Source: Sinomonas sp. R1AF57 | GTDB taxonomy: Bacteria; Actinomycetota; Actinomycetes; Actinomycetales; Micrococcaceae | DNA: 64,000 nucleotides | Assembly (NCBI RefSeq): GCF_002224485.1 | Contig: NZ_CP022463.1 | Location: 1,986,239 to 2,050,238, forward strand | Reading direction: 5' to 3' | Part shown: in pieces, positions 45,966 to 54,343 of the stretch | How the letters are laid out: every line of letters begins with the position of its first letter | Position numbering within the stretch: position 1 is the stretch's first letter | Program-made: the position numbers and the translations under genes | The notes under the pieces: model-generated | What the model saw: the letters and a program-made list of their open reading frames with translations, nothing else | Databases searched by the model: none | What the model was told of the DNA's origin: nothing

Positions 45966-46912
45966 GGGGCCGCCTGCCCCGCGGGGCCGCCGATGACGAG
46001 GTCGAGGCCAAGGTCGAGGTTGACCACGGAGTGGGTGAGCGCCCCGACCGAGATGACGTCGACTCCGGTGGCCGCGATGTCGGCGACGGTCTCCAGGGTC
46101 ACGCCGCCGCTCGCCTCGACGGTGGCGCGCCCCGCCACCATCTCCACTCCGGTCCGGAGGTCGGCCAGGGAGAAGTTGTCCAGCATGATCGTGTCGACCC
46201 CGGCGGCGAGGACCGGCTCGATCTGCTCGAGTCGGTCCACCTCGACCTCGAAGTGCGTGGTGTGGCCGAGGCGGTCCCGTGCGCCCCGGAGCACGCCGGT
46301 CAGCCGGGACGGGTCTCCCCCGGTGAGGACGGCGAGGTGGTTGTCCTTGGCCATGACGGCGTCGGAGAGGCTGAAGCGGTGGTTGCGTCCGCCGCCGCAG
46401 CGCACGGCGTACCGCTCGAGCTCGCGCAGCCCGGGGGTGGTCTTGCGCGTGTCCACGATCTTGGCCTTGGTGCCGCGGGCGAGCGCCACGTACTGCGCCG
46501 TCTGGGTCGCGATCGCGCTCATGCGCTGGACCAGATTGAGCACGACCCGCTCCGCGGTGAGGATCGACTGGGCGCGGCCGGACACCCGGGCCAGGACGTC
46601 GCCGGCGTCGAACGCCTGCCCCTCGGCGAACAGCACCTGCACGTCCGCGGCGGGATCGTGCAGGGCGAAACCGGCCGCGACGACCGGTCCGCCCGAGAAG
46701 ACGCCCGGGACGCGGGCGCGCAGCTCGGCCGTGGCCCGCGCGGCGGAGGGGATGAGCAGGAGCGAGGTCAGGTCGCCGCTGGGCGCGTCCTCGGCGTAGG
46801 CGGCCTCGAGGACGCGGCGCAGCGCGGCGGGCGCGAGCGGGATCGGCGCCGGCGTGCCCCCGGCCTCCCGTGCAGCGGGCGAGGTGGATGTGGCGGTGGC
46901 TGTCATTCTCAC
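45962..46912 (-). CDS. nadC: Nicotinate-nucleotide pyrophosphorylase (carboxylating)
   Basis: Quinolinate phosphoribosyltransferase (about 316 aa), third step of de novo NAD synthesis: quinolinate plus PRPP gives nicotinate mononucleotide and CO2. VDTRKTTPGLRELERYAVRCGGGRNHRFSLSDAVMAKDNH is the substrate-binding signature; EASGGVTLETV and ISVGALTHSV follow in the C-terminal barrel. I chose GTG at 46912, which overlaps the nadB stop (GTGA) and has AGGAAGG 5 nt before it; ATG at 46906 is the alternative. Confidence 0.95.
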   Translation of the reverse strand: MRMTATATSTSPAAREAGGTPAPIPLAPAALRRVLEAAYAEDAPSGDLTSLLLIPSAARATAELRARVPGVFSGGPVVAAGFALHDPAADVQVLFAEGQAFDAGDVLARVSGRAQSILTAERVVLNLVQRMSAIATQTAQYVALARGTKAKIVDTRKTTPGLRELERYAVRCGGGRNHRFSLSDAVMAKDNHLAVLTGGDPSRLTGVLRGARDRLGHTTHFEVEVDRLEQIEPVLAAGVDTIMLDNFSLADLRTGVEMVAGRATVEASGGVTLETVADIAATGVDVISVGALTHSVVNLDLGLDLVIGGPAGQAAP

Positions 46913-48576
46913 GAGGTCCTTCCTGCGATGGCGGGTGCGCGCACGACGTCGATGCTCGCCGCCGCGCCGAGGCCGTCGGCGCGCCGCTGGGGGGCGTCGA
47001 GGCGGAAGTGGGAGCCGAGGGACTCCCCGCGGGCGGCGGCGGCCGCGGCCAGGAGGCGTCCGAGCGTCAGGAGGTTGGCCGCCTCCGGCTCCTCGGAGGC
47101 CCACGAGCCGAGGGCCGACCGGAGCCGGTCCAGGCCTTCCCGCTCCCTCAGCACGCCGGCGTCGGCCTGCATGGCGGCGGCGAGGCGCGCACGTCCGGCA
47201 GCACCGGCCAGGAGGTCTCCGGGCGTGCCCTGGTCCTCGGCCTCAGGGGAGAGGATCGAGTGCTCCCCGGCCGGGGATGGACCATGCCACGCTCCCCCGA
47301 CGCGTGAGAGGGCGTGCTCCACCGCACGGGCCGCGAACACCGCGCCTTCGAGCAGCGAGTTGGAGGCGAGCCTGTTGGCACCGTGGACCCCGGTGCACGC
47401 CGTCTCACCCGCCGCGTAGAGGCCCGGGACGCTCGTGGCGCCGTCGAGGTCCGTCGCAACGCCGCCCATCCAGTAGTGGGCCGCGGGGCCGATGGGGAGC
47501 GGCTCACGCCGCCAGTCGAATCCGGCCGCGCGGGTCATGGCGTCCAGGCCGGGGAAGCGCCGCGCGAGGAACCCCCGACCGTGCCGTTCCTCGAGCCCCG
47601 TCGCGTCGAGGAACGCCTGGCCTCCGCCGGCGCGGGCGTGCAGGGCGAGCGCCCGGGACACGGCGTCCCGCGGGGCGAGTTCGCCGAGAGCGTGGTAGTC
47701 GCCCACGAAGCGGCGGCCGGCAGCGTCCCGGATCACCGCGCCCTCGCCCCTGACCGCCTCGGACACGAGCTGCGAGCGCAGGCGGCCGTCGGCGTCCCTC
47801 GTCTGCAGCGCGGTGGGGTGGAACTGGTAGAACTCGAGGTCGCGCAGGACGGCCCCGGCGCGGTAGGCGAGGGCCACGCCGTCGCCCGTCGCGACGGCGG
47901 GGTTCGTGGTCTGCGCGTAGAGCTGGCCCGCTCCCCCGGTGGCGAGCAGGACGGCGTCGGCGGAGATGCGGCCCGACGTGTGCGGTGCGGCCGCCCCGCC
48001 GGCCAGCGTGTACGCGACGCCGACGGCCTCCCCGGCCTCGAGGAGGATCTCGGTGGCGGCCGCGCCTTCGAGGACCTGCACGCGGCCCTCGGCCTCGAGC
48101 CGACGGAGCACCGCGATGAGCGCGAGGCTGATGCCGGCGCCGCTCGCGTCCCCGCCTGCGTGCAGGATCCGCGGGAAGGAGTGAGCGGCCTCGAGCCCGA
48201 GCGCGAGCCGCCCGTCGGCGTCGCGGTCGAAGCCGACGCCACGGGAGACGAGCGCCTCCACGGCGCCGGCGGCCGCGGCGCACATCGCCTCGATGGCGCC
48301 ACGGTTCCCGTGGCCCGCTCCCGCCGCGACGGTGTCCGCGGCATGGCTCGCCACCGAGTCGCCGGGTGCGCACTGGCCCTCGGGCAGCACAGCGGCGAAG
48401 CCGCCTTGGGCGAGCATGCTGTTGGAGTCGGCGAGCCGCGCCTTGGTGAGGAGCACGACGTCGGCCCCCTCGCCCCGGGCGGGATCGGCGGCCCGGATCG
48501 CACCCGTGAGCCCCGCGACCCCGCTGCCGACGACGACGAGCCGGCGGCGCCGGGCGGACGCTGGACGGGTGGTCAC
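46909..48576 (-). CDS. nadB: L-aspartate oxidase
   Basis: FAD enzyme (555 aa) oxidising aspartate to iminoaspartate for NadA. RRRLVVVGSGVAGLTGAIRAAD (residues 10-31) binds FAD. SNSMLAQGGFAAVL, EFYQFHPTALQ and GLYAAGETACTGVHGANRLASNSLLEG are family signatures. The C-terminal succinate-dehydrogenase-like helical domain is present. GTG at 48576 overlaps the nadA stop by 4 nt. Confidence 0.95.
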   Translation of the reverse strand: MTTRPASARRRRLVVVGSGVAGLTGAIRAADPARGEGADVVLLTKARLADSNSMLAQGGFAAVLPEGQCAPGDSVASHAADTVAAGAGHGNRGAIEAMCAAAAGAVEALVSRGVGFDRDADGRLALGLEAAHSFPRILHAGGDASGAGISLALIAVLRRLEAEGRVQVLEGAAATEILLEAGEAVGVAYTLAGGAAAPHTSGRISADAVLLATGGAGQLYAQTTNPAVATGDGVALAYRAGAVLRDLEFYQFHPTALQTRDADGRLRSQLVSEAVRGEGAVIRDAAGRRFVGDYHALGELAPRDAVSRALALHARAGGGQAFLDATGLEERHGRGFLARRFPGLDAMTRAAGFDWRREPLPIGPAAHYWMGGVATDLDGATSVPGLYAAGETACTGVHGANRLASNSLLEGAVFAARAVEHALSRVGGAWHGPSPAGEHSILSPEAEDQGTPGDLLAGAAGRARLAAAMQADAGVLREREGLDRLRSALGSWASEEPEAANLLTLGRLLAAAAAARGESLGSHFRLDAPQRRADGLGAAASIDVVRAPAIAGRTS

Positions 48577-49895
48577 GGACGGGCCGCCAGCATGCGCTCG
48601 AGGGCGACCCGCGCGGTGGCCGCGACGTCTGCGGGGACCTCGATGCGGTTGCGGACCTCGCCCTCGACCAGGCCCTCGAGCACCCAGGCGAGGTACCCGG
48701 GGTGGATCCGGTACATGGTCGAGCACGGGCAGATCACGGGGTCGAGGCAGAAGACGGTGTGCTGCGGGTACTCGGCCGCCAGGCGGTTGACGAGGTTGAC
48801 CTCGGTGCCGATCGCGAACACCGTCGGCTCGGTCGCGCCGGCGATGGCCTTGCGGATGTAGTCGGTGGAGCCGTACTCGTCGGCGGCGTCGACGACCTCC
48901 ATGGGGCATTCCGGGTGGACGATCACGCGGACGCCGGGGTACTCCGCGCGGGCCTGCTCGATCTGGGCCACCGTGAAGCGCTTGTGCACCGAGCAGAAGC
49001 CGTGCCACAGGATCACGCGCGATTCCAGAAGCGTCGCGGCGTCGTTGCCGCCGAGGGGCTTGCGCGGGCTCCACATCGGCATCTGCTGCAGAGGCACGCC
49101 CATGGCCTTGGCGGTGTTGCGGCCGAGGTGCTGGTCCGGGAAGAAGAGGACGCGCTGGGCGCGCTCGAAGGCCCACTCCAGGACGGTGGCCGCGTTCGAG
49201 GAGGTGCACACGATCCCGCCGTGCTCGCCGCAGAAGCCCTTGAGCGCGGCCGAGGAGTTCATGTAGGTCACGGGGATGACCGGGACCCGGCCGTCGGCGT
49301 CCGGCTCGGTGCCGAGCACCGCTTCGAGCTGGGCCCACGCCTGCTCGACAGAGTCGATGTCCGCCATGTCCGCCATCGAGCAGCCCGCGGCGAGGTTGGG
49401 CAGGATGACGGCCTGGTCCTGGCGCGAGAGGATGTCGGCCGTCTCGGCCATGAAATGCACGCCGCAGAAGACGATCGCCTCGGCATCCGGCCTGGTGAGC
49501 GCGGCGTTGGCGAGCTGGAAAGAGTCGCCCACGAAGTCGGCGTGCTCCACCACTTCGTCGCGCTGGTAGAAGTGGCCGAGCACGACGACGCGCTCGCCCA
49601 GGGCCTCCTTCGCGGCGGTGATCCGGGCCCGCAGCTCGTCCTCGGAGGCCTCCCGGTACTCCTGCGGCAGCTGGCCCTGGCGGGGCGTCGACCGCGGAGC
49701 AGCGTCAGCGACGGAGGCGCCGGGGCCGTAGGCGGGCAGGCCGCGGAGGGCCTCGGCGGCGTCGAACTCCCACGGGCCCTTCGCGAGGTCAGCGCCGCAC
49801 GTGCTCGCGCCCGCACCGCCGAGCGCACGGGCCTCGGACGACGCTTCGGCTTCGGCGCGCGAGATGAGGCTGATGGCGGTGGCGACAGATGTCAT
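48573..49895 (-). CDS. nadA: Quinolinate synthase
   Basis: Fe4S4 enzyme (440 aa) condensing iminoaspartate with DHAP. Candidate cluster cysteines are in IVFCGVHFMAE, LAAGCSMADM, IVCTSSNA, HPECPMEV and the C-terminal CLDPVICPCSTM. The HFYQRDEVVEHADFVGDSFQLA block is characteristic. An N-terminal extension of about 80 residues, rich in Ala and Gly, precedes the core. ATG at 49895. It is 51 nt downstream of nrtR and opens the coupled nadABC-nifS run. Confidence 0.96.
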   Translation of the reverse strand: MTSVATAISLISRAEAEASSEARALGGAGASTCGADLAKGPWEFDAAEALRGLPAYGPGASVADAAPRSTPRQGQLPQEYREASEDELRARITAAKEALGERVVVLGHFYQRDEVVEHADFVGDSFQLANAALTRPDAEAIVFCGVHFMAETADILSRQDQAVILPNLAAGCSMADMADIDSVEQAWAQLEAVLGTEPDADGRVPVIPVTYMNSSAALKGFCGEHGGIVCTSSNAATVLEWAFERAQRVLFFPDQHLGRNTAKAMGVPLQQMPMWSPRKPLGGNDAATLLESRVILWHGFCSVHKRFTVAQIEQARAEYPGVRVIVHPECPMEVVDAADEYGSTDYIRKAIAGATEPTVFAIGTEVNLVNRLAAEYPQHTVFCLDPVICPCSTMYRIHPGYLAWVLEGLVEGEVRNRIEVPADVAATARVALERMLAARP

Positions 49896-49946
49896 GGCGT
49901 GCTCCTGGGACGGGCTGGGGTTGGTGGCGGAGGGGTCGGGTGATGG

Positions 49947-50747
49947 CTAGGACTGGGTGCTGCCGGGGCCAGGGCCGCCGGGGGTCGCGTCGAGCGGCCC
50001 GGTGTACCGGTAGAGCCGGGGCGGCCGGTGCCGGCCGCCTTCGAGGAACTCGTCGGTGGCCTCGATCTGCGGTGCCGACTTGAGCTGGCGGCGGAAGTTG
50101 GCCGGGTCGAGGGACCGGCCCAGAACCGCCTCGTAGACCTCGCGGAGCTGGGCCAGGGTGAAGGTCGGGCCCAGGAAGTGGTAGGCGATCTGGGCGTACT
50201 CGATCTTGGTGCGTACCCGCCAGAGCGCGTAGTCCACGATCTCGCGGTGGTCGAAGGCAAGGCCTCCCTCCCCGGCACCGGCCGTGTCCGCGCGGTGCCA
50301 CGCGACGTTCTCGTCGCCGCCCGCGCCCCCGACCGAGAGCTGCGCCTCGGTGGCGCGCACGAGGGCCCAGTACACGATCGACACGACGCGCTGGCTCCCG
50401 CGCTCGGGCCTGCTCGAGCGGTTGAGGCCGCCGAAGGCGTAGAGCTGTTCGAGGTAGGCGGGCGCGAGGCCGGTGGTCTCGAGGAGGTTGCGCCGCGCGG
50501 CATCCTCGAGGGACTCCTCGGCCGTGAGGGGGCCGCCGGGCAGCGCCCACTGGCCGCGGAAGGGCTCCTTGATGCGCCTCACCAGCGGCAGCCAGAGCGT
50601 CGGGGCGCCGTTGGCCAGCGGATCGGGCTTGAGGGCGAAGATCACGGTCGAGATGGCGAGCGACGGCGGCAGCTGGGCGCGCTCCGAGACGTTCGCCCCG
50701 GCGGGGGCGCTGGGCCGCGGAGGCGCTCCGAAGAAGATCTGGCTCAT
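49947..50747 (-). CDS. nrtR: NrtR: Nudix-related transcriptional regulator of NAD synthesis
   Basis: A 266-residue protein with an N-terminal Nudix-like domain and a C-terminal winged helix. The Nudix box region is present but altered (GGPLTAEESLEDAARRNLLETTGL, about residues 80-103), as is usual in regulators that sense ADP-ribose rather than hydrolyse it. The wHTH is in FTLAQLREVYEAVLGRSLDPANFRRQLKSA. ATG at 50747 has GGGAGG upstream. Its position ahead of nadABC and the palindrome at 50790-50808 support autoregulation of the whole operon. Confidence 0.92.
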   Translation of the reverse strand: MSQIFFGAPPRPSAPAGANVSERAQLPPSLAISTVIFALKPDPLANGAPTLWLPLVRRIKEPFRGQWALPGGPLTAEESLEDAARRNLLETTGLAPAYLEQLYAFGGLNRSSRPERGSQRVVSIVYWALVRATEAQLSVGGAGGDENVAWHRADTAGAGEGGLAFDHREIVDYALWRVRTKIEYAQIAYHFLGPTFTLAQLREVYEAVLGRSLDPANFRRQLKSAPQIEATDEFLEGGRHRPPRLYRYTGPLDATPGGPGPGSTQS

Positions 50748-50789
50748 CCCTGTGCCTCCCTTCGCACCGGCAGCCCGTTCACGGGCAGT

Positions 50790-50808
50790 TAAAGTCAATT
50801 TGACTCTA
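50790..50808. promoter_or_regulatory. Probable NrtR operator
   Basis: The core AGTCAA-T-TTGACT (50793-50805) is a perfect palindrome, extended by TA at both ends with one mismatch. It lies 43 nt upstream of the nrtR start. NrtR sites in other bacteria are AT-rich palindromes of similar length. Confidence 0.75.
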
Positions 50809-50888
50809 AGTCATGGTACGCGCATCCGTGACCGTGCGCAAAAGGTGACGTTGCGCCAAGGCAGCGGGGGCGTCAGCGCCGCGGGGCG

Positions 50889-51359
50889 TCAGGAACGCGC
50901 AGCTGACTCGAGGAGGGGAAGCGTGCGGTCCTCGAAATGGGTGTTGAGCACGATGACCGAGGAAGAGCGCAGCACCGCCTTGGTCGCAGTGACGGCGTCC
51001 AGCACGCGCTGGAGGTCCGAGTTCGACTTCGCCGCGACCCGGGCCATGAGGTCGCTGTCGCCCGAGACGGTGTGCACTTCAAGGACCTCCGGGATCCGGG
51101 AGAGCGCCTCCGCCACCGCCTCGTGTCCTAGGTCCTGGCTGATGGTGAGGGAGCAGAACGCGACGACCGGGAAGCCGAAGGCCCGGGGATCGGGCTGGGG
51201 CACCCAGCGGGAGATGACGCCGCTCGAGACCATCCGGTCGAGCCGCGCCTGGACCGTTGCGCGTGCCACGCGGAGGATGCGGGAGGCCTCCAGGACGCTC
51301 ATCCTCTGCTCGTCGCTGAACAGCCGCACGATCTTCGCGTCGAGCTCGTCCACCTTCAT
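50889..51359 (-). CDS. Lrp/AsnC-family transcriptional regulator
   Basis: A 156-residue feast/famine regulator: N-terminal HTH (VDELDAKIVRLFSDEQRMSVLEASRILRVARATVQARLDRMVSSGVISRWV, residues 3-54) and a C-terminal RAM ligand domain (GFPVVAFCSLTI; HTVSGDSDLMARVAAKSNSDLQRVLD). ATG at 51359 behind GGGAGG. It is divergent from the amino acid permease gene at 51602, its most likely target; the region between holds candidate sites. Confidence 0.92.
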   Translation of the reverse strand: MKVDELDAKIVRLFSDEQRMSVLEASRILRVARATVQARLDRMVSSGVISRWVPQPDPRAFGFPVVAFCSLTISQDLGHEAVAEALSRIPEVLEVHTVSGDSDLMARVAAKSNSDLQRVLDAVTATKAVLRSSSVIVLNTHFEDRTLPLLESAARS

Positions 51360-51410
51360 CTCTGCCTCCCTGGTCGGCACCCCACCGTGCCGCTGCCACG
51401 ATGCTACAGA

Positions 51411-51440
51411 TTGATGCACCCCCCTGCATGCACTGCGCAT
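51411..51440. promoter_or_regulatory. Candidate Lrp sites between lrp and permease genes
   Basis: ATGCA (51414-51418) and TGCAT (51425-51429) flank CCCCCC, and ATGC (51428-51431) and GCAT (51437-51440) form a second overlapping inverted repeat. The phased half-sites fit multimeric Lrp binding. Confidence 0.45.
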
Positions 51441-51601
51441 TATGTCCAACGATCCCGCGAGGCGGGCGCCGATTCTGCACACCCTGCACAGGGGCGTGAG
51501 GTGCACCACACACGCGACGGCGAAAGGCGCTATGGTCAGTGCGTCCTCTGGCCGGCCAGCCTACCCGGCGGCACCGGCCATCGCAGATCCGAAAGACGGA
51601 A

Positions 51602-53008
51602 ATGACAGCTACGCACACTGCAGACAGCCGCGGCACCGCGTCGACGACGACGCCCGCGCCGAGGCTCGGACACTCGATGTCACCGCGCCAGCTCACGATG
51701 ATGGGGCTCGGCAGCGCGATCGGGGCAGGCCTCTTCATCGGCTCGGGAGCCGGCATCAAGGCGGCCGGCCCCGCCATCCTCATCTCGTACCTCGTCGCGG
51801 GAACCCTCATCATCATCGTGATGTGGGCCCTCGGCGAGATGGCCGCTGCCAATCCGAACAGCGGCGCCTTCTCCGTGTACACCGGCAAGGCGCTCGGCGG
51901 CGTGGCCGGCGCGACCGTGGGCTGGCTCTGGTGGTGCCAGCTCGTCGTGGTGATCGCGGCCGAGGCCCTCGGCGCCGCGGGCCTCCTCGCGACGGTCTTC
52001 CCGGTGCTGCCGGTCTGGCTCATGGCCTTGGCCTTCATGGCCGTCTTCACCGCCGTCAACCTCACGGGCGTGCGCAACTTCGGTGAGTTCGAGTTCTGGT
52101 TCGCCCTGCTGAAGGTCGCCGCCATCGTCGCCTTCCTCCTCGTCGGGGCCGCACTCCTGTTCGGCTGGATCCCCTCGGTCGCCTCGCCGGGCCTGAGCAA
52201 CTTCACGGACCACGGTGGCTTCGCCCCGCAGGGCATGGCCGGCATCGCCACCGGCCTGTTCGTCGTCGTGTTCGCCTTCGGCGGCACGGAGATCGTCTCG
52301 GTCGCCGCCGCGGAGACGCGGGACCCCGCCCGCAGCGTGGGGCGCGCGGTGCGGACCGTCGTGTGGCGGATCCTGGTCTTCTACATCGGCTCCATCTTCG
52401 TCATCGCGGCCGTCCTGCCGTGGACGTCCGACGGCCTCAAGAGCCCCTTTGCCGCGGTCCTGGACGCCGCGGGCCTTCCGGGCGCCGCAACCGTCATCAC
52501 GCTCGTGGCCGTCGTCGCCCTCCTGTCCGCGCTCAACGCCAACCTCTACGGCGCCTCGCGCATGGTCTTCTCGCTCGCCGAGCGCCAGGACGCCCCCCGC
52601 ATCCTGGCGAAGCTCACGCGCACGCGCGTCCCGGCGGTCGCCGTCGTCGCCTCGGTGGTGTTCGGCTTCGCCGCAACCGTGCTCGAGCTCGCGTTCCCGG
52701 ACGCAGTCCTGCCCGTACTGCTCAACTTCGTGGGCTCGACGTGCCTCATCGTCTGGGGCTCGGCCCTCGTGTCCCAGCTCGTCCTGCGCCGGCGCGCCGA
52801 CGCCGCCGGCGAGGCGCTCCCGCTGCGCATGCGGGGCTTCCCGTGGCTCACGGGGCTGGGCCTGGCGCTGCTCGCCGCGATCTTCGCGGTCGGGCTGGTC
52901 GGCGAGGACAGCCGCATCCAGCTCCTGAGCACGTTTGCCCTCGTGGCCGCGGTCGCGGGCGCCCTCGCCCTCGCGCAGCGCCGCAGGAGCGCCGTCACGA
53001 CGGACTGA
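51602..53008 (+). CDS. APC-superfamily amino acid permease
   Basis: A 468-residue, 12-helix symporter. MMGLGSAIGAGLFIGSGAGIKAAGPAILISY is the first-helix consensus and WALGEMAAANPNSGAFSVYTGKALGGVAGATVGWLWW the second. It belongs to the amino-acid transporter family that includes aromatic, proline and GABA permeases; the substrate cannot be fixed from sequence. ATG at 51602. An Lrp-type regulator is divergently encoded. The gap after it (53009-53266) holds no gene that I can support. Confidence 0.88.
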   Translation: MTATHTADSRGTASTTTPAPRLGHSMSPRQLTMMGLGSAIGAGLFIGSGAGIKAAGPAILISYLVAGTLIIIVMWALGEMAAANPNSGAFSVYTGKALGGVAGATVGWLWWCQLVVVIAAEALGAAGLLATVFPVLPVWLMALAFMAVFTAVNLTGVRNFGEFEFWFALLKVAAIVAFLLVGAALLFGWIPSVASPGLSNFTDHGGFAPQGMAGIATGLFVVVFAFGGTEIVSVAAAETRDPARSVGRAVRTVVWRILVFYIGSIFVIAAVLPWTSDGLKSPFAAVLDAAGLPGAATVITLVAVVALLSALNANLYGASRMVFSLAERQDAPRILAKLTRTRVPAVAVVASVVFGFAATVLELAFPDAVLPVLLNFVGSTCLIVWGSALVSQLVLRRRADAAGEALPLRMRGFPWLTGLGLALLAAIFAVGLVGEDSRIQLLSTFALVAAVAGALALAQRRRSAVTTD

Positions 53009-53266
53009 TCCGTCCCGCCTCCGCGCGCCCGCCAGGCAGTCTGTGAGCCCAGGCAGTCCGTGCAGCGGCCCCCGGGATCCACCCGGTCGCCCTGCGCAGG
53101 CTGCCTGGGCTTTCGACCGCCTGTGCGGCGTCTCCGCCCCGCCGTCGTGCCCTTCGACCAGAACAGCGGCTCGGGCCATCTCCGTCCCGACCGGGGGGCG
53201 GGTATCGTCGGGACTGTGCGGTCCGGGGGGCGCCGAAGCGGCAGGTACAGCTGAGCGCGGACCGTG

Positions 53267-54148
53267 ATGACGACCGAGCCGGCGACCGCCGGCGCCCCGA
53301 CGCCGGGGCCTGACGAGGAGATGGTGCCCATGATGGCAGGACAGCATGCGGGAGCGGCCCCGCAGCACACCGTCGAGGGGACGGACCCCGGCCTCAACGT
53401 GCTCGTGGCGGAGCCCGAGACACCCGCCGGCGTCCCGCCCGTCCTGCTCATCCACGGTTTCGCCTCCTCGGTGGCGCTCAACTGGGAGCAGAGTGGCTGG
53501 GTCTCGACACTGCTCGAATCGGGCCGACGCGTGATCGCCGTCGACCTGCCCGGCCACGGCCGCAGCGCCGCACCGGAGGACGTCGACTCGTACACGCCGA
53601 GCCGCATCCGCGCGGACCTCCTGCAGATCGTGACCGACGCTGGCGCCCGGCCGATCGCCGACGGCCACCCCGAGAGCGGGCTCGACGTCGTGGGCTACTC
53701 GCTGGGATCACGGCTGGCGTGGGAGTTCGGCGCGACCCAGCCGTCGCTCGTCCGGCGCCTCGTCCTCGGCGGCCCGAGCAGCCGCGACCCGCTCGCGGAG
53801 TTCGACCTGCCTGCCGCCCAGCGCTTCCTCGCGGACGGCACCTCGATCGACGACGAGTCGACCGCCGCCCTCGTGACGATGGCCCAGGCCTCGCCCGGCG
53901 CCGACATGTACGCGCTGCTCTCCCTTGTGGAGGGCATCAAGGAGGAGCCCTTCGATGCGGCGGAGGCCGTCCCGCGGCAGCCGGTGCTCATGGTCGCCGG
54001 CGAGAAGGACGAGCGCGTCGGCGCCCTCGAGGTCCTTCGTGGCCTCGCCCCCGGCGCAGAGGTCGTCATCGTCCCGGGGCGGAACCACGTCAACGTCGTG
54101 ACCGCGCGTGCGTTCAAGGAGGCTGCGCTCGAGTTCCTGAACCGCTGA
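53267..54148 (+). CDS. Alpha/beta hydrolase
   Basis: A 293-residue alpha/beta-fold hydrolase. VLLIHGFASS is the oxyanion block, DLPGHGRSAAP follows, the nucleophile serine is in VVGYSLGSRLAW (about residue 146), and the catalytic histidine is in PGRNHVNVV near the end. The first 40 residues are variable. ATG at 53267; GTG just before it is equally possible. It precedes the homoprotocatechuate operon, but a promoter and operator lie between, so it need not belong to that pathway. Confidence 0.82.
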   Translation: MTTEPATAGAPTPGPDEEMVPMMAGQHAGAAPQHTVEGTDPGLNVLVAEPETPAGVPPVLLIHGFASSVALNWEQSGWVSTLLESGRRVIAVDLPGHGRSAAPEDVDSYTPSRIRADLLQIVTDAGARPIADGHPESGLDVVGYSLGSRLAWEFGATQPSLVRRLVLGGPSSRDPLAEFDLPAAQRFLADGTSIDDESTAALVTMAQASPGADMYALLSLVEGIKEEPFDAAEAVPRQPVLMVAGEKDERVGALEVLRGLAPGAEVVIVPGRNHVNVVTARAFKEAALEFLNR

Positions 54149-54235
54149 CGGCGTCCTCGGCTCCGTGCGGCCGTCTGGGAGTCACGTCCTGGGAGTCACG
54201 TCCGGGGACTTCGTTCTGCGACGGACCGGAAGGGG

Positions 54236-54295
54236 TTGACGGGCACCGTGTCGCGCGGCACACTGGATCGTATACGATGATCGTATACGATCCAG
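54236..54295 (+). promoter_or_regulatory. hpa promoter with 33-bp double palindrome
   Basis: TTGACG (54236-54241) and CACACT (54259-54264) are 17 nt apart. From 54263 to 54295 runs a perfect inverted repeat around a single central G. Each half contains ATCGTATACGAT (54267-54278 and 54280-54291), itself a perfect 12-bp palindrome. It covers the expected start point. GTATAC-centred sites are typical of GntR/FCD repressors, and one is encoded at 55843. Confidence 0.8.
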
Positions 54296-54343
54296 CTCGG
54301 CCCTCGGGGAGGGCTGGCCCGACGACTCGAAGAAGAGGACCAC

